Positions 9,859 to 22,233 of a DNA stretch of 64,000 nt are shown here, piece after piece. The number at the start of each line of letters is the position of its first letter. Positions within the stretch are counted from its first letter, which is position 1. This DNA comes from Amorphophallus konjac (Eukaryota; Streptophyta; Magnoliopsida; Alismatales; Araceae): the NCBI GenBank assembly GCA_022559845.1, contig CM040124.1:65867491-65931490 (forward strand), in the 5' to 3' direction. The position numbers and the translations under genes are program-made. The notes below the pieces were generated by a model. The model saw only the letters and a list, made by a program, of their open reading frames with translations. It was not told where the DNA came from and did no database searches.

Positions 9859-12041
9859 TGAAAAGTGTACATTTATATGAGTTAATTTATGCTATTCACA
9901 CTTTTTATGAGCTTTAATGTTAATAATTATGCACTTATCACACTTAATATCAATTTTCGATCAAAATACTTAGTTTGATGAAATTATTAGAATTTGAGTA
10001 ATAAATATATTATTTTACAGGCACTCGGCAAGAACTCTACAAATCTGTGCAAGAATGAGCCAAAGATCATGAAACATGAAAAGAAAAAAAAAGAAAAACA
10101 AATAAAAATAAAAAACCAAAACATTAACATATCTTTATATTATATGATATATATTCATTCATATATATATAATATACAATATATATAGAGAGAGATATCA
10201 TATAATATGTTCATAATATCTATATATTTATAATATCTACATACATCTATATATATATAACATATCTATATATAACATATTTACATATATAATATATCTA
10301 TATATATAATACATATATATATATATATATCTAAATCATAAAGGGCGTGGCTCACATTAGGAGAAGATTCACCAAGGCTTTAATGCCTTTAAGCATGGCG
10401 TGAATGGGCCCTTCACGTGGCCTTCTTCACCTTGGCAACATATATTCATATATTCACTATATAAACATGCACATGGGCTCCATGGCAGGTGGATGGGGTC
10501 CTTCACGCAGGGGCCATCGGACAGGGTCCACGGTGTAGCATGCAAGGAAGTGCTTCACATGTGCATGGGTCCTTGCGTAGGAAGTGGCGGGCAAGCTTCT
10601 CCACTTGGGCGGCTAAGGCTTTAATGCCTTCACAAATGCTTTCATCATTCAGCAAACAACGTGGGGTCATGCATGCAAGGAAGTGCTTCACATGCACGGC
10701 GGGGTCCACCGGAATTCACAAGCAGCAGCACAAATGGCCAGGCGATGGTCGACGGGTTCATGCAGCTGGTAGGGGCTTCGGCCCACGGAGGTCACGTGCT
10801 CGAGGAGGCTAGCTGGCGTGTCTTCCACGCTTCAGATGGTTGCGGTCAGCGCCTGCAAGGAGGGCCCACTGCAGCCTTCTCTTCGGTAGCTTCACACGAG
10901 GGGCCCACGGCAGCCTTCTCCAATGGCTTTCACATGAAGTGCTAAACGTGGGCTTCACACGCAAGACGGCTAAGTCGCACCCTTCACACGGCCAGTGGCT
11001 TCACACGAGGAGAAAACAAAGAGAACAGAGAGAGCATAGAATAGAGAGACAGAGGCCTATAAAAGGGGGTTGGGAATGGCTTAAGGGAGGATAAGCCCTT
11101 GTAATGCAATTTTTAGTTCTTCTATTCTTGTGAGAGAGTTTGTGAATTTTTGGTGTTTTTGAAGAAGCAAGGAGAGAGAGAGCGGAAGGAGGCCCCTTCA
11201 AGTTTCAATTTCATTCACTATTACTGTATGTTTTTGTGTATTTTAGTCTTGTTTAGCCATTTACATGCTTTTATGATCTTCATTTAAATTTATTGTCTTC
11301 TTCAAAGTTATTCATACTTAAGTTATCTACATTTTCTCTTTCAACCATTTCCTTTAATTCCTCTCCATTTTTAACTATTGCATGTTTTTCCAATTGCTAT
11401 CCTGGCACATTAATGTTCATCCAAGTTGATACCTTCTTTTGTTCTTCCAATTTGAAGCCCTTCCAATCTTATTTTATTTCTGAGTTCTTCTTGAAAGTTG
11501 TTTCTCTCATGTACATATAAATTTTCTTCTTCTACCACTTCCTCTGATTCTTCACCATTTTTAAATTATATTTAATTTTTAAAGGTTCTATCTTTTACGT
11601 GTTTACTGTTCACCCACACGGATAGATCCTAGTATTTCATATTTTTGACCTTCTTCCTCTCATTTTCTGTCTCTGCACTCTTCATAAAACTTCTTCCTAA
11701 CTCTCCGATCTTCAACTTTATCTTCTGTCACTTCTTCTAATTTTATCTGGTTTGAGAGTTATTTCTCTTCCTAACTCACCTTATTTTCATTATAATTTTC
11801 TATGTGTTCTTCTATCAATTCCACCCCTTCTAAATTACATCCAAATCTCCCTAAGGCGGTTTCAATTCAATTTTAATGATTTTTAAATCATAAAACCTCA
11901 AGATTTTCAACTTTCAAATCTACTTCTCCTTGTGAATTCGACTCGGTCTCACCACTTAACTATTCCATTTATTTAATTTATGGGCCAGATATTTTAATTT
12001 GGTAGCGGGGCGTATTAACGATGTGCGTTTTCCCGCCATCA
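9859..12041 (+). repeat. ATH LTR1
   Basis: Begins TGAAAAGTGTACATT and ends TCCCGCCATCA, directly followed by the primer site. It contains AT microsatellites (10140-10330), a GC-richer block with many CTTCAC-centred motifs (10390-11000), a TATAAAAG box at 11058-11065 and a CT-rich downstream part. No gene is supported. Confidence 0.85.
11058..11065 (+). promoter_or_regulatory. ATH LTR1 TATA box
   Basis: TATAAAAG within a conserved segment that recurs at 16978-16985 in LTR2 and 20470-20477 in LTR3. It probably directs the element's genomic RNA. Confidence 0.7.
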
Positions 12042-12045
12042 ATTT

Positions 12046-12063
12046 TGGTGCCGTTGCCGGGGA
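12046..12063 (+). other. ATH primer-binding site (Asp tRNA)
   Basis: TGGTGCCGTTGCCGGGGA lies four bases after the LTR end. It differs at one base from the TGGCGCCGTTGCCGGGGA site that Athila and related plant gypsy elements use for tRNA-Asp. Confidence 0.85.
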
Positions 12064-12419
12064 GGTTTGAATTTGAAGTTGATAACTTTCTACTTTCTTT
12101 TGTATATATATTGGTGTTCACTCTTTTTTTGTAGAAAAATAAAAGGATCAACAAAAGCACAAAAAAATAAAATATTTTGAAAATGTCAAAAAATGTTATG
12201 TCTCCCCGAGGTAAATCTTCTTTATCTTCTACTCTTGTTATTTTTTATTTACCAAATAAAGAATAAGGGAATACGATTAAGGTTAGTACTCTTACCCTCT
12301 TTCCATAGATTTAGTTTCTTTATTTTTACTTTCAATATGTAATTAGTTTTCATGCTTAGAAATGTTCTTAAAAAAATAGAAGAAATAAAAAATATGGTGG
12401 ACTAGCTCAATTCACTAAC

Positions 12420-12454
<35 letters not shown>

Positions 12455-12738
12455 AGATAAAAACACAAAAAAAGGTATAACTTGGACTCACTATCATCTT
12501 TGAAACTGGTGTCTAAGGCTAGAGGTCAACGGCAAACGCTATAAGCGGGAAAGTGGTTACTTAATTAGGACCTTGTGAAAGTAAGGGGAGTGTCCCACTT
12601 CCACACCTGTTACCTGGCCGGTGGATAAGTTTGATGGTGGATCTAAGTTGGACTTTATTTGATAATTTGTTTGTATAAAAAAATCAAAGAAAAACATAAA
12701 ATATACAAAAAAAAATGGTGAGAACATAATTTTCATCC
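12064..12738 (+). other. ATH untranslated leader
   Basis: AT-rich, with an AT microsatellite near 12421-12450 and no credible ORF. It lies between the primer site and the gag-like frame. Confidence 0.5.
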
Positions 12739-14460
12739 ATGGATTGGGCACACAAATTAGACAGGTTTGACCAATTGGCTCATAAATTTGATCAATTTCT
12801 AGCCATGGATCAAGAACCTTCTATACCACCTAGTTACCATGATAATGATTGCATGTGGGGTAATCCGGCCCATTATGAAGGTGGTTGCCCAAACCAAATC
12901 TCATTTCTCACCCAAAAGAGCCCGAACTCTTATGAAAATCCATACTCATGGTCGGCCCAAAATGAGATCCCATCACCTATGATATCCGAGTTTCCATCAT
13001 TTACCCTAAACCAGGCTCCAACCACTCATTTCTTCCATGGGGGCCAGGATCTACCTTTCATCCGGGAGCAAGCTCAATATGATCAACAGTTTTTTCAGCC
13101 CGATTATGAATCACCTTCAGATACTTATAACTCTAGCTGGGAAGATCATTCAAAAATCTCTTGGATGGACCAAGCAAGAAAAACCCAAATATCTCTAGAG
13201 CTCTCCACACCTTATTCTGACCCATGTCCACACAACTTTCATTCTGGTTGGAGAGATCAATATGATTCTTCTTGGGAGTCTTATCAGGATCAATCCCAAA
13301 GTCCCCAAGAATAAGATTTTCTAAATTGTGCTCCATATCCAAATGATTCTTACGATCAACCATATTTCTTTGATCAATTGACACGGCTCTTCCAAACTCA
13401 ACAACAAGCCTTCCAGGAACAATTGCAAAACTTTGAGGCTCAATTGAGTAGGGTTACTAAAAATATCATAGAAACGGAAGTGGATCCAATGCCTAGCAAC
13501 TCCACCACAAGTCTCGAGGACCAACTTCCTGCATTTGATGATAATAAAAGTCCATATGATCAATCTATGATTCCCCAGTCTAACACTGATATCCCTTTTG
13601 ATCTTGAGAGGATAATGGTGGAATTTTATGATGAGGACTTAAAGGAAGAGCAGCCTAAGAATTGTGAAGAGGATTATGATGAATCTGATGATCTTGAGTC
13701 GGGGGGAGAAGAAGAGGAAGAGGATTTGCCAGTCAATGATCAAATTCCATTACTTTTCTTTCCTGAATTTGATGAGTCCTCCTTCCAAGTGAATGACGAA
13801 GAAAATGTGAGTGTGGAGATAGAATTGAGTGTGGTCATAAGCCATTCTTCTTTGGTAATTGAGGAACGGGGTGCTCCACTTGAAATTTACTCAGATTGGG
13901 TGTCTCTTGATTTTAGGGAGAATCTCGATCTTTTACCTGTTCCTAACCTCGACACTTCTATACAAATCCCCTACATCCTGCAACTAGCCGATCGGTTGAT
14001 TCCACTTGAGCTCAATGATCATCCGTGTGTTGAGGAGTACGTCTCTTTCACTACCCCTTGTCTTCTCGACACTATCCCTTCCATGGAATCCTTTGGAACT
14101 CTTCCCACTCCGACTCTTCCTCACCTCAATATTGTGCTTGACAATTTTCCAATTGAGGATGAAGGAGAAAAGTTATGGGAAAATGAGGTCCGCATTGATG
14201 TGTTTAATACTTATAAAGACCTTAAAAATACAGAGGAATATTTTATAATTGAAGATATGATAATTCCTCTGTCATTCTCTGACCAAGGGGGTCCATCCAA
14301 ATTCCTAGACCCACCTTGGCATGTTTCTAGCCCACATACACATGCATGTAATCTTTTCCTCCAATGGTACAAGGGCTGGAATTTATCAGAGGATAAGATC
14401 ATTTGGTGGCTCATTTTGAATGCCACACGTTGGTTAGTGAGTTACATTACGTCTGGCTGA
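12739..14460 (+). pseudogene. gag: ATH gag-like frame, broken by one stop
   Basis: One reading frame runs from ATG 12739 to the TGA at 14458-14460, with a single TAA at 13312-13314; the parts are 191 and about 380 codons. Part one has a zinc-knuckle-like remnant (C, then H and C around residues 35-47, one cysteine missing) and then tryptophan-rich repeats of the kind YNxxWxxHxxxSW, which resemble the region after the zinc knuckle in Athila gag. Part two begins with a glutamine-rich helix and becomes strongly acidic (runs of E and D near 13690-13730). No protease, reverse transcriptase or integrase motif follows. I infer a gag derivative; the Athila link is by motif and primer site only. Confidence 0.6.
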
Positions 14461-15711
14461 AGACGTTAAACGTAGCGCTTTTTGGGAGGCAACCCAAAGT
14501 TTTAATAGTTTTGTGTGTTAATAAATGACTTCTTAAGAGACAACCCAAGTTTTTATTGTGGTTTTGTGTTTATTTTACAGGTTTGAATAAATGATAAGTT
14601 GGGGGGAGAGAGCTGATTGCTTACTCTGTTGCTCCGATTTTCAAAGCCAAGTGCCGCCTCTCATTCCAGCAAGGATGCCCCTCGAAGTTCACTTCCATCA
14701 GGTTGTCACGTTCTTTCACAAACTATCATGTTTACATTGTTCATTATTTCATATTGTTCATGTCATTGAGGACAATGTCATTTATGTTGGGCGGACGGCA
14801 ATCATGTTATCTTATACAACCTTATTTTGCCTAATTTTTTTATGAACCCAAATCCCAATTGCGTTTTATGATTTATGCTTCCATTGAAAGTAATTCTTGA
14901 ATAGAAATGACTAGAAAATGATGATGGAAAATTAATTTAATCTAGCCATGGAAAATTGATTTAAAAAATCTCTTTAAAGTTCATGTGCACTTTAGAAAAA
15001 TGAAAAACACTTTGCACGGTAATGAAACAAACAGAACAAGCCTTCTACTATTTTGGGTATGTTGTCTGATATTCTACACTTCTTGAGGAAGATATCTTTT
15101 ATAAGCTTTCTGCCATGTTATCTATTGAAAAAAAAATTTAAGGAAAATACCATGAAAAATGCTTCGATTCTGAGTAACTAGGCCTACTTCACCTAAGACG
15201 TGTTGAGGTTCGTGTCAAAAGGAAAAGGGAACCTTGATCTGTGTAACCGGGCCTACTTCACTTAAGACGTGTTGAGGTTCGCGTAAAACAGTGAAGGGTA
15301 GTGCAACATCATGTGTGTATAGAAAGAAAAAAATAGAGAGAGAAAAATAGAGATCCCAAAAGGGACAAAGTAATAAGGCAGACAAAAAGCTATTATGCTG
15401 AATGCTCTGTTTAAGAAGTGTATGATTGAAAGACACTTATTTAGAATAGTAAATGGGGGATGCAATTGTCTTCACTGTGGACTTAACATTACACATGCAC
15501 AAGTGCTATTGACCTTTAAGTAGAATCTTGATCATGTACCTTAATTTCCTACATAAGGCTAGTGTGTGTTAATGATTCCAGATTCTTAATCCTTAGTTGA
15601 CTCTATGAAAGATGCTCTGGAAATGAGGCATGGATATTTTAAACTCTTTTCGGTCCTTAATTTCAAATGGTTTGCATTGCTAAGGGACTAGCAATGAGTA
15701 AGTTGGGGGTG
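14461..15711 (+). other. ATH interior 1, 3' non-coding region with polypurine tract
   Basis: It contains GGGAGGCAACCCAA-type motifs at about 14486 and 14536, of the sort found before the 3' LTR in many plant gypsy elements. Two copies of a segment with ACTTCACCTAAGACGTG occur near 15186 and 15255. The polypurine tract AAGTTGGGGGTG is at 15700-15711, next to LTR2. No coding sequence is convincing. Confidence 0.65.
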
Positions 15712-16176
15712 TGATAAGTGTACATTTATATGAGTTAATTTGTGCTATTCACACTTTTTATGAGCTTTAATGTTAATAATTATGCACTTATCACACTTAA
15801 TATCAATTTTCGATCAAAATGCTTAGTTTGATGAAATTATTAGAATTTGAGTAATAAATATGTTATTTTGCAGGCACTCGGCAAGAACTCTACAAATCTG
15901 TGCAAGAATGAGCCAAAGATCATGAAACATGAAAAGAAAAAGAAATAAAAATAAAAAAAATAAAAACAAAAAAACCAAAACATTAACACACATATATATA
16001 TTATGATATATATTCATTCATATATATATAATATATAATATATATAGAGAGATATCATATAATATGTTCATAATATCTATATATTTATAATATCTATATA
16101 TATAACATCTATATATATAAAACATATCTATATATAACATATATATATATATAATATATCTATATATCTATATATA

Positions 16177-16216
<40 letters not shown>

Positions 16217-17949
16217 AAATCATAAAGGGCGTGGCTCACATTGGGAGAAGATTCACCAAGGCTTCATTGGGAGAAGATTCACCAAGGCTTTAATGCCTTT
16301 AAGCATGGCGTGAATGGGCCCTTCACGTGGCCTTCTTCACCTTGGCAACATATATTCATATATTCACTATATAAACATGCACATGGGCTCCATGGCAGGT
16401 GGATGGGGTCCTTCACACAGGGGCCATCGGACAGGGTCCACGATGCAACATGCAAGGAAGTGCTTCACATGTGCATGGGTCCTTGCGTAGAAAGTGGCGG
16501 GCAAGCTTCTCCACTTGGGCGGCTAAGGCTTTAATGCCTTCACAAATGCTTTCATCATTCAGCAAACAACGTGGGGTCATGCATGCAAGGAAGTGCTTCA
16601 CATGCACGGCGGGGTCCACGGGCATCCACAGGCAGCAGCACAAATGGCCAGGCGATGGTCGACGGGTTCATGCAGCTGGTAGGGGCTTCGGCCCACGGAG
16701 GTCATGCGCTCGAGGAGGCTAGCTGGCGAGTCTTCCACGCTTCAGATGGTTGCGGTCAGCGCCTGCAAGGAGGGCCCACTGCAGCCTTCTCTTCGTCAGC
16801 TTCACACGAGGGGCCCACGGCAGCCTTCTCCAGTGGCTTTCACATGAAGTGCTAAACGTGGGTTTCACATGCAAGACGGCTAAGTCGCACCCTTCACACG
16901 GCCAGTGGCTTCACACGAGGAGAAAACAAAGAGAACAGAGAGAGCATAGAATAGAGAGACAGAGGCCTATAAAAGGGGGTTGGGAATGGCTTAAGGGAGG
17001 ATAAACCCTTGTAATGCAATTTTTAGTTCTTCTATTCTTGTGAGAGAGTTTGTGAATTTTTGGTGTTTTTGAAGAAGCAAGGAGAGAGAGAGGGGCAAGA
17101 GGCCCCTTCAGGTTTCAATTTCATTCATTGTTACTGTATATTTTTGAGTATTTTAGTTTTGTTTAGCCATTTACATGCTTTTATGATCTTCATTTAAATT
17201 TATTGTCTTCTTCAAAGTTATTCATACTTAAGTTCTCTACATTTTCTCTTTCAACCATTTCCTTTAATTCCTCTCCGTTTTTAAGCTATTGCACATTTTT
17301 CCAATTTCTGTTATGGCACATTATTGTTCATCCGAGTTGATACCTTCTTTTGTTCCTCCATTTTGAAGCCCTTCCAATCTTCTTTTATTTTTGAGTTCTT
17401 CATAAAAGTTGTTCCTCTCTTATAGATCTAAATTTTCTTATTCTACCACTTCCTCTGATTCTTCACCGTTTTTAAATTATATTTAATTTTTAAGGGTTCT
17501 ATCTTTTACGTGTTTATTATTCACCCGCGCGGATAGATCCTAATATTTCATATTTTTCACCTTCTTCCTCTCATTTTCTGTCTCTGCACTCTTCATAAAA
17601 CGTCTTTCTAACTCTCTGATCTTCAACTTTGTCTTCTGTCACTTCTTCTAATTTTGTCTGGTTTGAGAGTTATTTCTCTTCCTAACTCACCTTATTTTCA
17701 TTATAATTTTTTATGTGTTTTTCTATCAATTCCACCCCTTCTAAATTGCATCCAAATCTCCCTAAGGCGGTTTCAATTTAATTTTCTTGATTTTTAAATC
17801 TTAAAAACTCAAAGTTTTTAACTTTCAAATCTACTTCTCCCTGTAGATTCGACTCGGTCTCACCACTTAACTATTATATTTATTTAATTTGTGGGCCGGA
17901 TATTTTAATTTGGTAGCGGGGCGTATTAACGACGTGCGTTTTCCCGCCA
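15712..17949 (+). repeat. ATH LTR2
   Basis: Begins TGATAAGTGTACATT and ends ...TTTTCCCGCCA, three bases short of the full TCCCGCCATCA end. There it joins an inverted interior segment through a shared CCA. TATAAAAG is at 16978-16985. Compared with LTR1 it has an extra copy of a 27-base segment near 16245-16290 (GGAGAAGATTCACCAAGGCT repeated). Confidence 0.8.
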
Positions 17950-18095
17950 AGGTGGGTCTAGGAATGTGGATGGACCCCCTCAGTCAGAGAATGCCAGAGG
18001 AATTATCATATCTTCAATCACAAAATATTCCTCTGTACACTGAAGGTCTTTATAAGTGTTAAACACATCAATGAGGACCTTAATGTCCCTTAGCT
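17947..18095 (-). repeat. Inverted fragment of the ATH interior
   Basis: This stretch is the reverse complement of interior 1 around 14165-14322. It runs from a CCA junction with LTR2 to a junction near CTTTTCCTCC, where the sequence returns to forward orientation, matching interior 1 from about 14350. Both joints have short shared sequence. Confidence 0.8.
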
Positions 18096-19439
18096 TTTCC
18101 TCCAATGGTATAAGGGCTGGAATTTATTTGAGGATAATATCATTTGGTGGCCCATTCTGAATGCCACCCGTTGGTTGGTGAGCTACATTACGTTTGGCTG
18201 AAGACGTTAAACTAAGCGATTCTTGGGAGGCAACCCAAACCTTTAATAGTTTCGTGTGATAATAAATGGCTTTTTGGGAGACAACCCAAGTTTTTATTCT
18301 GGTTTTGTTTTTATCGTGCAGGTGTGAATAAAAGATAAGTTGGTGGGAGAAGAGATGATTGCTTACTCTATTACTCAGATTTGCCAAGCCATCACAAGCC
18401 AAACCTGTCAAAGTTCACCTCCATCAGGTTGTCTCGTTCCTTCACACATCTCCTGTCTACATTGTTCTATTAATCCATATTGTTCATACCATTGAGGACA
18501 ATGTCATTTAAGTTGGGGGGACGGAAATCATGTTACACATGTTGCACTCATATACAACCTCATTTTTTTTCTACAAACATCCATTTTGAGTTTCATGATT
18601 CATGCTTCCATTGAAAGTAATTCTGGAATAGAAATTACTGGATAAGGATGATGAAAAATTGATTTAATCTAGTCCTGAAAAACTGATCTAAATAATCTTT
18701 TTAAAGTTAATGTGCACTTTAAAAAAATAAAAAATACTTTGCACGCTAATGAAACAAGCAGGATAAGCCTTCTGCTATTTTGGGTATATTGCTTGATATT
18801 TTGCACTTTTTGAAGAAGAGATATGTTATAAGCTTTCTGCCATGTTATCTATTGAAAAAATTTGAGGAAAACACCATGAAAAATGCTCTGATTCTGAGTA
18901 ACCGGGCCTACTTCACCTAAGACATGTTGAGGTTCACGTCAAAAGGAAAAGGGAACCTTGATCTATGTAACCGGGCCTACTTCACTTAAGACGTGTTGAG
19001 GTTCGCGTAAAATAGTGAAGGGTAGTGCAACATCATATGTGTATAGAAAGAAAAAAAAGAGAGAGAGAAAAAATAGAGATCCCAAAAGGGACAAAGTAAT
19101 AAGGCAGACAAAAAGCTATTATACTTAATACTCTGTTTAAGAAGTGCAGGGTTGAATGGCACTTACTTAGAATAGCAAATGAGGGACGCAATTGTCAACG
19201 TTGTGAATTTAGCATTTCACATACACAAGTGCTACTGAATTTTGATTAGAATTCTTGATCATGTACCTTAATTTCCTACGGAAGGCTAGTGTGTGTTAAT
19301 GCTTCCAGATTCCTAATCTTTAGTTTACTCTATGAAAGATGATCTGGAAATGCGACATGGATATTTTAAACTCTTGTTGGTCCTAAATTCAAAATTGTTT
19401 GCATTGCTAAGGGATTAGTAATGAGTAAGTTGGGGGGTG
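18096..19439 (+). other. ATH interior 2, deletion derivative
   Basis: Forward sequence matching interior 1 from about 14350 to 15711, with substitutions. The primer site, leader and nearly all of the gag-like frame are missing. The GGGAGGCAACCCAA motif is at about 18226 and the polypurine tract AAGTTGGGGGGTG at 19427-19439. No coding sequence. Confidence 0.8.
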
Positions 19440-19792
19440 TGATAAATGTGCATTTGTATGAGTTAATTTATGATATTCACACTTTTTACGGGCTTTAATG
19501 TTAGTAATTATACACTTATCACACGTAATATCGATTTTTGATCAAAATGATTAGTTTGATGAAATTATTATAATTTGATCAGTAAATATGGTATTTTGCA
19601 GGCACTCGGCAAGAACTTCATAAATCTACATAAGAATGGGCCAAATATCATAAAGCATGAAAAGAAAAAGAAATAAAAAGAAATAAAAATCAAAAACAAA
19701 ACATTAATAGATTCATCTAATATATATATTCACTTATAATATATATATATTCATATAATACATTCATTATATATATATTCATAATTTATACA

Positions 19793-19828
<36 letters not shown>

Positions 19829-21502
19829 CATATATCTATATTTTTATATACTCATATTCATAACATATACTCATAGGATATATTCATATCATATCTATAT
19901 ACTATACACATAGCTAATATATATATGTACAGTGGCATGTAGCCATGCAGATGGGCCATTCACGTGGCCTTCTTCTCCTTGGTATCTCATATATATTCAC
20001 TATATAAACATGCACGATGGATGGCTTTGGCATGGTCTACAAGGTGGGTTCTTCACGTGGAGCCTTCATCCAAGGCTAAAAGCAGCTGCAGGTGGGCTCC
20101 TCTTCACATGCAAGACATGGCCAAGGTTTCACATGGCAAGGTGGGCGGTTGGGCTTCAATGCATGCAATAGCCACATGGGGACCACGTGAATTCAAAGCC
20201 TTCACATTGTAAAGCTTGCAAGGCTTCAACTTGCGGATGGGCTGTGTATGGCCCATGCACAAGGCTTCTCATGCGGGTCTTCTGGCGGGTTTCAATGGCA
20301 GCAAAAGGAGGTCTTCATGCGGCTCCTACTTCACGCGGCCTCACACCATTGCGGCCATTCACACGGCCAATACTTTGCGGCTTTGATAGAGAACAAAGAG
20401 CAGGCAGAGAGTGGAGCAGAGAAAGAGAGACAACAGGAAACAGAGAGAAACAGAGGCTTGTTTAAAGGCTATAAAAGGAGCTGGGGTGTGGGGAGAGGGG
20501 GATATAAGCTCTTGTAATGTAATTTTTAGTTCTTCTATTCTTGTGAGAGAGTTTGTGAGTTTTTGGTATTTTTGAAAAAATAAGGAGAGAGAGGGGCAGA
20601 AGGCTCCTTCATGTAACAATTTCTTTCACTCTTGTTATCCATTTAAATTATTAAAAGTTTTAGATTTTGTAAGTTTAAGTGGTTGTTATTGTAAGTTTTT
20701 AAGATTTTAACCATTGTTTAGCCATTTACATGCTTTTATGATCTTCATTTAAATTTACTGTCTTCTTTAAAGTTATTCATACTTAAGTTCTCTACATTTT
20801 CTCTTTCTACCATTTTCTTTAATTCCTCTCTGTTTTCAAGTTATTACATGTTTTTCCACTTGCTGTCCTGGCACATTACTATTCATCTGAGTTGATATCT
20901 TCTTTTGTTCCTCCATTTTCATGTCCTTCCAATCTTCTTTTATTTCTGAGTTCTTCACAAAAGTTGTTCCTCTCTTATAAATCTGGATTTTCTTTTTTTA
21001 CTACTCCCTCAAATTCTTCTTCATTTTTACGTTATGTTTATTTTCCCACGGTTCTGTCTTTTACGAGTTTACTGTTCATCCTCGCTGATAGATGTCAGTG
21101 TTTCATGTTTTTCACTGTCTTCCTCTCATTTTCTATCTCTGCACTCTTCATTAAACTTTTTTCTAACCCTCCGATCTTCAACTTTATCTTCTGTCACTTC
21201 TTCTAATTTTCTTTGGTTTTAAAGTTATTTCTCTTCCTAACTCACCCTATTTTCATTATAATTTTCCATGTGCTCTTCTATCCATTCCACCCCTTCTAAA
21301 TTGCATCCAAATCTCCCTAAGGCGGTTCCAATTCAATTCTCTTGATTTTTAAACTTAAAAATACCAGGTCTTCAACTTTCAAATCTACTTCTCCCTGTGG
21401 TTTCGACTCGGTCTCATCACTTAACTATTATATTTAATTTATGGGCCAGATATTTAAATTTGGTAGCGGGACGTATTAACGACGTGTGTTTTCCCGCCAT
21501 CA
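19440..21502 (+). repeat. ATH LTR3
   Basis: Begins TGATAAATGTGCATT and ends TTCCCGCCATCA. TATAAAAG is at 20470-20477. The upstream GC-richer block (19930-20400) has diverged and been rearranged relative to LTR1 and LTR2, although CTTCACATG and CTTCACGTG motifs persist. An AT microsatellite lies at about 19798-19823. Confidence 0.8.
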
Positions 21503-22233
21503 GCTACGTGTGAGTGTAATCAAGAAGTGCACCGAGTTGGTACATGCACTGCAGTGACTCAATATGGCGAGAGCTATCTTGCACAGACTCTTTGCATGAA
21601 AGAATCAAGAGTTGCACAGACTCTGCTATGCATTATGAGAGATAAGCACAGATGGTACAAATGTCTGCCATGAGTACGGAAAGTTTAATGCAAGTGCGAG
21701 ATTAGATCCCGGTATATATGTCGGTCACTAACGGACCATTCATTGTCCGGATGAGAGTCCGCATTCGAAGCATCGTAGACAACGACAAAGACATACGGAT
21801 GTCTGCCATCGGTACGGCAAGTTTAATGTGGGTGCGAGATTGGATCCCGGTAGAGGTGGGTCAAGCTGATGAACTATCGGCCCAAGATGTGCCCAGATCA
21901 TGACCATGTCGGGGATTTCGAGGTCCACGTCCGATACCATGGGGCATCGTTGCTTTTCTCTTCACGCACAGTCCGGGGAAGCGAATTGTTAAGTGTGAAA
22001 CCCGAACTCGCCAACGTGTGCCCTCGCACGCGGATTGTCTTTTGTACCATCACTTGGGGTGCGTTGGCTGGAGAGGTCTAAGGGAAGACAGGGTCCCAAG
22101 GTACGCATGGTTATGGCATTTTATTATCGTTGTCGTTCCAATTATTAAATTATGTTGTTTATTCTCACAGGGGCGGTTCATATGCTTTCTTTTCTTTTTA
22201 TTAGCCTCAAGCCTTCTATTTTTATTTGGTTAA
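21503..22233. other. Unassigned sequence right of ATH, with a spaced direct repeat
   Basis: No gene is recognised. A 54-base segment at 21661-21714 recurs at 21799-21852 with a few changes (period 138); both contain ATGTCTGCCAT and GATCCCGGTA. The words GCACAGACTC and GTTGCACAGACTC here also occur left of ATH at 9776-9790, which supports the two flanks having been one sequence, possibly the outer part of the SIR-C LTR. Confidence 0.45.

Larger units (their letters stand above)
9859..21502 (+). mobile_element. ATH: triple-LTR Athila-like gypsy array
   Basis: The order is LTR1 (9859-12041), interior 1 (12042-15711), LTR2 (15712-17949), interior 2 (17950-19439), LTR3 (19440-21502). The flanks are GTTAC (9854-9858) and GCTAC (21503-21507), a 5-bp duplication with one mismatch that encloses the whole array. 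Each interior ends in an AAGTTGGGGGTG-type purine tract before the next LTR. Interior 1 has a tRNA-Asp primer site and a gag-like frame but no pol, so the family is non-autonomous in this copy. Interior 2 has lost its 5' part and carries an inverted segment. LTR1 and LTR2 resemble each other more than either does LTR3. Confidence 0.85.

Noticed and set aside
10489..10812. A 107-residue ORF repeated at 16399-16722
   Set aside because: It lies upstream of the ATH LTR TATA box in non-coding LTR and overlaps several other frames. Its conservation between the LTRs follows from LTR identity.
12421..12450. AT tracts here and at 10140-10330, 16010-16215 and 19738-19823 as possible origins or matrix sites
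   Set aside because: They are simple AT microsatellites inside LTR elements and vary between LTR copies; nothing else supports a function.
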